DNA of 64,000 nt. Origin: Mesorhizobium amorphae (GTDB taxonomy: Bacteria; Pseudomonadota; Alphaproteobacteria; Rhizobiales; Rhizobiaceae). Location of the stretch: contig NZ_JHQS01000128.1 in the NCBI RefSeq assembly GCF_014843845.1, forward strand, positions 31,760 to 95,759. Reading direction: 5' to 3'. A program made the translations under genes and the position numbers. This document shows positions 58,120 to 64,000 of this stretch, piece after piece; the stretch's first letter is position 1, and every line of letters starts with the position of its first letter. Under the pieces are notes generated by a model. The model ran no database searches, was not told the DNA's origin, and saw nothing but the letters and a program-made list of their open reading frames with translations.

Positions 58120-59328
58120 TCAGCCCACGAGGTCTGCGCTCTGATGGTCCGATTGGGCTATCTGAGCCAGGATCTTGGCCACCGCGGCATGTGCCGCGTC
58201 GCCCGCATCGGCAACGATGTTGCCGTCAGCCGGGACATGCGCCTGCAACGCCGCCACCGCGCGGTCTATCGCCTGATGGAAGGGGCCGCCGCCATCGAGC
58301 AGATCGGAAATATCCTCTGCATTGGCGGGCGAGGCGATTGTCTGGCGGAACTGCAAATGGCCGCTGCCAAGCACGGCCGTATGTGATGTGTCCTGATCTG
58401 TCGCGCCGCCTGCAGTCTCATTGGCGCTGAGGGTGTCTTGCTTCGCCAGCGAATGGGTCTTGAAGAAGTCGGCGAGCCAGCTTTTGGTGGTGCTGCCGGC
58501 ATTGTTGCTCCCCGCATCCGCCACGGCGGTGGGAGCCGCCGATACCACCGGCTGCGTGTCGCTCGTGTCGGAACTGGCATCGTCGGCCGAAGCGGTCGCG
58601 GCAAGCGTGCCCGACTTCATCGTCGGATCGATCAGGTCGCGTTTGACGTTCTTGGTGCCGATCGTCGCGGTCTGCGTCGAGGCGGCGATGTTCGCGCCCG
58701 AGAATGTCACCGTGTAGGTGCCAGGCTTCAGCACCAGATCGTAGCCGCCGGCAGCCGATGTCGTGGTCTTGAAGGTCTGGCCGGCGGAATTCTTGGCCGT
58801 CACCGTGATGGCGCCGAGCCCTTCGCCCGGATCGTAGAAACGGTCGCCATCCTTGTCGTCGAAGGTGACGCCGGTCAGGAACAGGTCGGTGCCGGTCTTG
58901 GCGAAGTCCTCGGTGACGAAGGCGCTGCTGCGGCCCTTGTAGTCGCCGACCTCGAAGCCAAGGCCGACTTCGCGGAAGTTGGGATTGAGGATGTTGGCCC
59001 GGTGTCCCGAGGAATTCATCAGATTGGTGTGGAGAAGCTTGACCTCGTCGACATAGCCGGTCGGGGCGCGGGTCGTTGCCCAGGCGATATTCTCACCGGT
59101 GGCCCACGATCCGGTCAGGACATAGCCTGCAGCCTTCATGCGCGTCGTCGGCGACGAGCCACCGGAACCGGTATGCGAAAAAATGTCGGTTGCCAGCATC
59201 CACCGGTCGTGACCTTCGGCGGCTTCGCTGAGGTCGTTGTCGAAGGCCAGTGGCTGGGCACCTGTCTTGGCACGCTCGGCATTGATGAGTTCGAGCAGAT
59301 ACTGCTCGTTGGCACTGTGTTGCGGCAT
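58120..59328 (-). CDS. CAP-domain (SCP/PR-1) protein, probable type I secretion cargo
   Basis: The 402-residue protein has no N-terminal signal peptide. Residues 1-150 form a CAP domain (ANEQYLLELINAERAKTGAQ, SHTGSGGSSPTTRMKAAGYV, TGENIAWATTRAP, LMNSSGHRANILNPNFREVG). Residues about 155-240 look like an SdrD-type B fold with an Asp-rich loop (FDDKDGDRFYDPGEGLGAIT). The C-terminal half is Ala/Ser/Asp-rich and ends with helices, as in type I secretion signals; no GGxGxD repeats are seen. Secretion by the adjacent exporter is inferred from operon order. CAP proteins act outside the cell, often in lipid or host interaction; the exact role is unknown. Confidence 0.87.
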   Translation of the reverse strand: MPQHSANEQYLLELINAERAKTGAQPLAFDNDLSEAAEGHDRWMLATDIFSHTGSGGSSPTTRMKAAGYVLTGSWATGENIAWATTRAPTGYVDEVKLLHTNLMNSSGHRANILNPNFREVGLGFEVGDYKGRSSAFVTEDFAKTGTDLFLTGVTFDDKDGDRFYDPGEGLGAITVTAKNSAGQTFKTTTSAAGGYDLVLKPGTYTVTFSGANIAASTQTATIGTKNVKRDLIDPTMKSGTLAATASADDASSDTSDTQPVVSAAPTAVADAGSNNAGSTTKSWLADFFKTHSLAKQDTLSANETAGGATDQDTSHTAVLGSGHLQFRQTIASPANAEDISDLLDGGGPFHQAIDRAVAALQAHVPADGNIVADAGDAAHAAVAKILAQIAQSDHQSADLVG

Positions 59329-59922
59329 TGGTATCCCCGTGGGTTCTGATTGGTATTGAGCCCCCTGTGCTTCCCGTCACCCGTCCTTGAGCAGCATATG
59401 TGTTTATGATTTGGCGCTAAAGTAAACAAATTAGAACATACGCACATATATCGTGTGCGATATTGCGGATCGCTTTAGCAAGGCTGAAATCAGGGTGCAG
59501 GATCAGTTTTTGGCTGAGCTCTCAAGTTCTTCTGACGCTTTGAACAAGTGCGCCATTTCGAGAACTCTATATTTTCCCGGCGCGGTTTTTCCGAGGACCC
59601 TTAAGAGCCGGAATTCGCTAATGTATCTCCCGTACGAGAAATGCGCGAATGTCCGGAAGCGGATGGAGTTTCGGTACTCGATCGAGAGGTGAGCCTCGAC
59701 AAGAACAGGTCGTTCAAAGAGGATATATCTATGTCGACCTGGCAAGGCCCGCTTCTGACCGGCGAGACGGCTTCGAAGCGGATGTTGGGTTTCACACGGT
59801 TCGCTTGGCGTGAACTAAAAAATTCCGAGCCCAGCATCGATCAAGGCAGGCCGGCGTGCCGACGGACGACCGATTCGATGCATTGCGAAACGAGTGCGCG
59901 TCGGCTGCGCGACGGGAACCGA
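59329..59922. other. intergenic region, AT-rich centre
   Basis: These 594 bases lie between the CAP gene and the 3' end of the aminotransferase gene. From about 59395 to 59660 the DNA is notably richer in A and T, probably with the promoter for the CAP / type I secretion operon. Several frames of 60-80 codons cross it, but none has a ribosome site or recognisable sequence. Confidence 0.5.
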
Positions 59923-61035
59923 CTAGTTCCCCCGTGCTGCCGCAACTGCGCCCGGCAGTTCCTCGGCGAAAATGTCGAGCTCGTGGTCGAGCCCGACGCT
60001 GACCCTTATGCAGCGGTCGAGCACCGGCACCATCGGCTTGCGGATGAACACGTCGCGCGCCAAGAGCCCCTGCAGCACCTTGAGCGCGAAGGCGCCGTCG
60101 CTGCCGCAGTCGATGGTGACGAAATTGGTCGCCGAAGGCAGCGGCTTCAACCCGTTTGCTTCAGCGATCCCGGCGATTCGCAGCCGCCCGGCCGCGACCC
60201 GCACCACCACGCTCTCGAGATAGGCTTGATCGGCGAGCGCCTCGACGCCGGCGATCTGCGCCATGCGGCTGACGCCATAGTGGTTGCGGATTTTCTCGAA
60301 ATCGCGGATCACCTGGGCCTCCGCCACCGCGTAGCCGCAGCGTATGCCGGCCAGCCCATACGCCTTCGAAAAGGTGCGCATGCGAATGACGTTCGGCCGC
60401 GAGACATCGATCGGCGGCAGCGCCGAGGCCGGCCCCAATTCGCCATAGGCCTCGTCGAGCACCAGCATGGTGGTTTCGGGCAGCGCCTCGATGAAGCGGA
60501 TGATCTCGGCTGCCTCCCAACAACTGCCCATCGGATTGTCGGGATTGGAGAGATAGACCAACGGTGCCTTGTCCCTGACGGCCGCCGCGAGCAGCCCGTC
60601 CAGGCTTTCTTTGTCGTCCTCGTAAGGCACCGCAACCAGACGGCCGCCGACGCCGGCAATGTGGAAATTGAAGGTCGGATAGGCGCCGAGCGAGGTCACC
60701 ACCGCGTCACCCGGCGCCACATACATGCGCGCCACCAGGCTGAGCAGACCGTCTATGCCTTCGCCGACGACCACGTTCTCGGCACCGACGCCGAGATGGG
60801 CGGCAATTGCGACCTTGAGGTCGAAATTGTCGGGGTCGCAATACATCCACATGTCGCGGGCAATCCCGGCCATGCGCTCGATGACCCGCGGCGAGGGGCC
60901 AAAGCTGCTCTCATTGGCACCGATGCGGGCACGAAAAGCACGGCCACGCTCACGCTCCTGCGCCTCCGGCCCGACAAATGGCACCGTCGAGGGAAGTGCC
61001 GCGATGAGCGGCGTAAGGGGAGGGCGCTGACGCAT
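59923..61035 (-). CDS. PLP-dependent aminotransferase, histidinol-phosphate aminotransferase-like
   Basis: ATG at 61035 gives 370 residues; the open frame further upstream runs into the divergent gene and is not family sequence. Fold-type I aminotransferase features: IGANESSFGPSPRVIERM, VVGEGIDGLLSLVARMYVAP, VYLSNPDNPMGSCWEA, VLDEAYGELG with the cofactor Asp, and the Schiff-base Lys in RTFSKAYGLAGIRCGYA. The C-terminal part has the Arg pocket DRCIRVSVGLDHELDIF. HisC-like paralogues act on histidinol phosphate, aromatic amino acids or others; substrate is not certain, and no his genes lie nearby. Confidence 0.87.
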   Translation of the reverse strand: MRQRPPLTPLIAALPSTVPFVGPEAQERERGRAFRARIGANESSFGPSPRVIERMAGIARDMWMYCDPDNFDLKVAIAAHLGVGAENVVVGEGIDGLLSLVARMYVAPGDAVVTSLGAYPTFNFHIAGVGGRLVAVPYEDDKESLDGLLAAAVRDKAPLVYLSNPDNPMGSCWEAAEIIRFIEALPETTMLVLDEAYGELGPASALPPIDVSRPNVIRMRTFSKAYGLAGIRCGYAVAEAQVIRDFEKIRNHYGVSRMAQIAGVEALADQAYLESVVVRVAAGRLRIAGIAEANGLKPLPSATNFVTIDCGSDGAFALKVLQGLLARDVFIRKPMVPVLDRCIRVSVGLDHELDIFAEELPGAVAAARGN

Positions 61036-61143
61036 AGTAAGGCTCGCTCGAAAAACGGTCTTCTTGCTAGCGTGGAGGCATGTTGGGCGCAAGATGACAA
61101 TGCCGCACTGGATTTCGCCGATCCGTTTTGTTAGCGAAATAGA

Positions 61144-62823
61144 ATGAGCAACCGATTGCCGCCCGCTTGGGCCAAGCACCTTAAAACCCAAGCAGCGCCG
61201 AAGGGCGCACCGCCGAAGGTTGGGCAACCGAAACCTCAGCCCGCAAAGGCGGCTCCGTCTCGCGCTCAGGCCAACGATATGATGTTGAGGCAGGCGCTCG
61301 AGTTCCAGCAAGAGAATCGATTGCCTGAGGCGGAAGAACTCTGTCATCGCGTTCTGGCGAGAACGCCCGAACATCCGCTGGCCCTTTATATACTGGGGAC
61401 GCTGGGGATCGGGTACGACGAAGAGAAGGTTATGCGGTATTTTGCTCGGGCGATCGCGCAGGAGCCTCTAAATCCCTACTACAACCTAAGCCTCGGTCAA
61501 GCCTATTTGAGGCTCAGCGAGTTTACACCGGCGATCAAACACATTCAGCACGCACTGGCATTGAAGCCGGATCTGGTGGAAGCGCTTTGCGCCTTGGGCG
61601 ATGCATACAATTCGTTTGACAAAGGGGAAATGGGGCTGCCGCTCTTTGAGAAGGCGCTCAGGGTCGACCGAGATCATCCCATGGCCCGGTTGGGGCTGCC
61701 TCGTGCGCTGGCAAGCCTCGGCCGTATGGACGAAGCCGCGGCTCATCTCAAAGAGACAATAGATCGGCGCATCGCGGTACCTGCTGCCTACAGTGTGCTT
61801 GTACGCACGCACAAATTCACTGAAGAGCCACCAGAACTCGCGGCGATCCTGACGGAGCTTCAAGACCCTGACCACGGATCCGAGGGAGTGGCGACGCTCC
61901 ATCACGCGGCCGGAAAGCTGCTCAACGACCTCGGTCGCTACAAGGAGGCGATCGATCACTTCAAAAAAGGAAATCAAGCCGGCGGCCAGAGATTCGATGT
62001 GCAATCCTACCGTCGTTGGGTCGACGCCCTGATCGAAACCTTTACACCGGATTTGGTGGCTTCAAGGATTGCTCCTGGCAATGTCTCGGAGGTGCCCGTG
62101 TTCGTAGTCGGGATGCCTCGCTCGGGCACAACACTGACTGAGCAGATCTGCGCCAGCCATCCCAATGTTCATGGCGCTGGCGAGTTAACAAAGCTTAGAC
62201 GCACATCGAATGGGCTCGATCTTAGGTCTGGATCCGGCATAAGCCCGGATGAGGCGATCGCATCGATGACTCCACAGCTGTCCAGGGCCCTGGCTGCGGA
62301 GCATCTTGCCTACCTGCGCGAGCGGGCCCCTGACGCGCTTCGAATTGTCGACAAGATGCCTCACAATTTCGAGCTGGTCGGCCTGATTGGCATCCTTTTC
62401 CCCAACGCGCGCATCATTCATTGTCGCCGCGACGCCATTGACAACTGTATCTCTTGCTTTGTCCTGCAATTCAGTGAAGCGCATAGCTACAGCGCCGATC
62501 TGGAGACACTAGGGCTTTACTACAGGGAGTATGATCGTCTGATGCGGCATTGGGACAAGATTTTCCCGGGCCGTATCTTCGAAAACCGGTACGAGACGTT
62601 GATTGAAAATCAAGAGAAGCAGTCGCGCTGTCTCATAGATTATCTCGGACTACCCTGGGACGATACCTGCTTGCGCTTTTTTGACAGGGGCGGCTCCGTA
62701 AATACCTATAGCAATTGGCAGGTCCGCCAGCCGATCTATACGTCGTCCGTCAAGCAGTGGACGAAATACGAAAGCGAGATCCAGCCGCTGATCGACGCCT
62801 TGGGAGATCTTGCCGACATTTGA
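61144..62823 (+). CDS. TPR-sulfotransferase fusion protein
   Basis: The 559-residue protein opens with a Pro/Ala/Lys-rich linker, then several TPRs (residues about 45-300: ALEFQQENRLPEAEELCHRV, AIKHIQHALALKPDLVEALC, LLNDLGRYKEAIDHFKKGN). The sulfotransferase domain follows, with the 5'-phosphosulfate loop VGMPRSGTTLTEQI (Gly323 onwards) and the 3'-phosphate motif ARIIHCRRDAIDNCISCFV. It should transfer sulfate from PAPS to an acceptor, possibly a protein or polysaccharide chosen by the TPRs. Similar fusions are frequent in Rhizobiales. The ribosome site is weak. It diverges from the aminotransferase gene across 108 bases. Confidence 0.9.
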   Translation: MSNRLPPAWAKHLKTQAAPKGAPPKVGQPKPQPAKAAPSRAQANDMMLRQALEFQQENRLPEAEELCHRVLARTPEHPLALYILGTLGIGYDEEKVMRYFARAIAQEPLNPYYNLSLGQAYLRLSEFTPAIKHIQHALALKPDLVEALCALGDAYNSFDKGEMGLPLFEKALRVDRDHPMARLGLPRALASLGRMDEAAAHLKETIDRRIAVPAAYSVLVRTHKFTEEPPELAAILTELQDPDHGSEGVATLHHAAGKLLNDLGRYKEAIDHFKKGNQAGGQRFDVQSYRRWVDALIETFTPDLVASRIAPGNVSEVPVFVVGMPRSGTTLTEQICASHPNVHGAGELTKLRRTSNGLDLRSGSGISPDEAIASMTPQLSRALAAEHLAYLRERAPDALRIVDKMPHNFELVGLIGILFPNARIIHCRRDAIDNCISCFVLQFSEAHSYSADLETLGLYYREYDRLMRHWDKIFPGRIFENRYETLIENQEKQSRCLIDYLGLPWDDTCLRFFDRGGSVNTYSNWQVRQPIYTSSVKQWTKYESEIQPLIDALGDLADI

Positions 62824-62904
62824 GCGTGAGGGCCCGTCGCTGTTTCGCCGTTACCTAGGAAATTCTTGAGCGGAGCCCGTCGTCCTCAAAGAACACGGTG
62901 CCCA

Positions 62905-62933
62905 ACAAAAAACCCGGCGGTCGCCCGCCGGGT
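62905..62933 (-). terminator. rho-independent terminator of the porin gene
   Basis: On the minus strand the stem acccggcgg / ccgccgggt (62933-62925 with 62920-62912) has a four-base loop and is followed by ttttttgttggg. It lies 25 bases past the porin stop. Confidence 0.9.
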
Positions 62934-62958
62934 CTCGATTTCGGTCAGGTCGAGCCTG

Positions 62959-64000
62959 TTAGAACGAGCGCTGGAAGCGGAGGAGGCCGCCGACGCTGTT
63001 CTTCTTGTCCCCATTGGTCCAGTTGCGATTGTCAACGTCGCCAAACTTGCCGTCGTGGTCGTAGTCGACTTCCGCCGTGACCGTGAGGCCGGGAACGATG
63101 TCGTAGGCGACGTTCGCCGCGACGCCATAGTTCTTGTCGTCGTCAGCCGATGCCTGGAGGTTGAACGAGGTCTTCTCGTTGAACTTGTAGGTGCCGCCAC
63201 CCCACACCGCCCAGTTGCCGCCCCACTGCTTGTAGAAGTTGCGGTCGATGTTGTCGTCCGTTCCGTAGCCGGCCATGATGAACAGCGACAGTTCGTTGGT
63301 CGCGTTCACGTCGAGGCGAACCTTGCCGGCCCACTCTTCCCAGGTGCTGTCATAGGCGCCGACAGCAATGATATCGCCCCAGCCCTGCGTGTATTTCACG
63401 CCGCCGACGACATGCGGCACGTAGCTGTCGATCGTGTCATTGCCGGAAGTGGCATTGAAGACATAATTGCCAGCGCCATCGAGGACAGCAGCACCAGCAT
63501 CGCCGGAGCCTTCTTCGAGCGAAACCACGGCCGAGAAGCCGTTGCCGGCGTCGAAATAGTACTGGACGACGTTGGTGTCGAAGCCGCCATAGGGGACCAG
63601 CGTATCCTGGATGACGTTGCCGGCGTAGCCGATGAACGTATCGAAGGCCGATTCGTCCTTACCGACGCGCAGCCCGCCGAGCTGGATCCAGGCGAAGTTC
63701 AGCGTGATGCCTTTGTTGACAGCGTCATTGCCGAAGTCATCGCCATAGCCGTTGGAGTTGCCGAATTGGATACGGGTCTCCGTATAGGTCTTCAAGGTGC
63801 CGAGCTCGGTTTCCTGGCCGGTCCAGGTCTTCAGCGTGAAGCGGGTGTTCTTGTACCAGGTGTCCTGTTCCTTGGGGTCGCCGAACTGGTTGAAGGCGCG
63901 AGCACCATCGAACGAGCCGACGTCGCCGGCGCCGATGTCGTAACGGACATAGCCGCCGATGCGCAGGCAGGTTTCGGTGCCGGGGATGTAGAAGTAGCCC
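62959..64000 (-). CDS. outer-membrane porin (Porin_2 family), 3' part
   Basis: The frame is open to the window end, so the start lies outside; 346 residues are visible. The order GYFYIPGTETCLRIGGYVRY is the characteristic start of the mature barrel of alphaproteobacterial porins, followed by amphipathic strands (DTWYKNTRFTLKTWTGQETE, GFSAVVSLEEGSGDAGAAVL, NWAVWGGGTYKFNEKTSFNL) and a C-terminal Phe (GLLRFQRSF) that is the outer-membrane insertion signal. An internal L3-like loop (SFDGARAFNQFGDPKEQDT region) is plausible. It is a general diffusion porin. A clean terminator follows. Confidence 0.93.
   Translation of the reverse strand, partial: GYFYIPGTETCLRIGGYVRYDIGAGDVGSFDGARAFNQFGDPKEQDTWYKNTRFTLKTWTGQETELGTLKTYTETRIQFGNSNGYGDDFGNDAVNKGITLNFAWIQLGGLRVGKDESAFDTFIGYAGNVIQDTLVPYGGFDTNVVQYYFDAGNGFSAVVSLEEGSGDAGAAVLDGAGNYVFNATSGNDTIDSYVPHVVGGVKYTQGWGDIIAVGAYDSTWEEWAGKVRLDVNATNELSLFIMAGYGTDDNIDRNFYKQWGGNWAVWGGGTYKFNEKTSFNLQASADDDKNYGVAANVAYDIVPGLTVTAEVDYDHDGKFGDVDNRNWTNGDKKNSVGGLLRFQRSF

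Noticed and set aside
59503..59745. 80-codon minus-strand frame in the AT-rich gap
   Set aside because: No ribosome site or recognisable motif; an overlapping plus-strand frame is equally open. Probably chance.
1..64000. CRISPR arrays, rRNA and tRNA genes, insertion sequences
   Set aside because: No regularly spaced repeats, no tRNA-like cloverleaf with recognisable arms, and no transposase or integrase reading frame was found on either strand.

Overview
The window reads as an alphaproteobacterial chromosome of the order Rhizobiales, most likely Mesorhizobium or a close relative. The reasons are uniformly GC-rich coding DNA, the order ccmI-ccmE-ccmF-ccmH / degP / two-component system / glnE / pleC known from rhizobial chromosomes, a feuN-feuP-feuQ-like locus, a Porin_2-type porin, and a palindromic intergenic repeat (about 3901-4000) that I recognise as common in these genomes. 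No rRNA, tRNA, CRISPR array, transposase or integrase was found. The genus assignment rests on recognition, not on a search.

Layout. 1-2.2 kb: end of a GcvT-type folate-binding gene and an MttB-family methyltransferase (methylated-amine or betaine catabolism). 2.4-4.5 kb: small conserved hypotheticals, a DUF1488 gene and an isolated DUF3168 gene of the phage/gene-transfer-agent tail type. 4.6-7.1 kb: FeuN-FeuP-FeuQ-like envelope signalling. 7.2-13.5 kb: an outer-membrane lipoprotein, the cytochrome c maturation operon and a Do-type periplasmic protease. 13.7-22.2 kb: a second two-component pair, glnE, an EF-hand protein, a SnoaL-like protein and the cell-cycle kinase PleC. 22.4-41.5 kb: mostly housekeeping genes (pepN, a lone form II CoxL-type molybdenum hydroxylase subunit with a DMT transporter, uracil-DNA glycosylase, ETF-ubiquinone oxidoreductase, AMP nucleosidase, a branched-chain amino acid binding protein) with several small secreted hypotheticals.

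41.6-53.6 kb holds a leucine-degradation locus (TetR regulator, ivd, mccB, macrodomain gene, mccA), with ETF-QO elsewhere in the window as the likely electron outlet for acyl-CoA dehydrogenases. This locus is split by about 4.8 kb of foreign-looking, more AT-rich DNA between mccB and the macrodomain gene. The two edges carry reciprocal broken copies: a truncated mccB end at 44615-44742 and a truncated macrodomain start at 49498-49601, lying in diverged direct repeats. Inside are a TPR adenylate/guanylate cyclase and a compact three-gene set: a 65-residue peptide, a 117-residue PqqD/RRE-like protein and a B12-binding-type radical SAM protein. This is the best candidate for an undescribed system, plausibly a peptide-modification (RiPP-like) cassette.

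53.7-64 kb: acylphosphatase, a MarR regulator with a palindromic operator candidate, a type I secretion pair linked to a CAP-domain protein that is its probable cargo, a HisC-like aminotransferase, a TPR-sulfotransferase and the 3' part of a porin gene.
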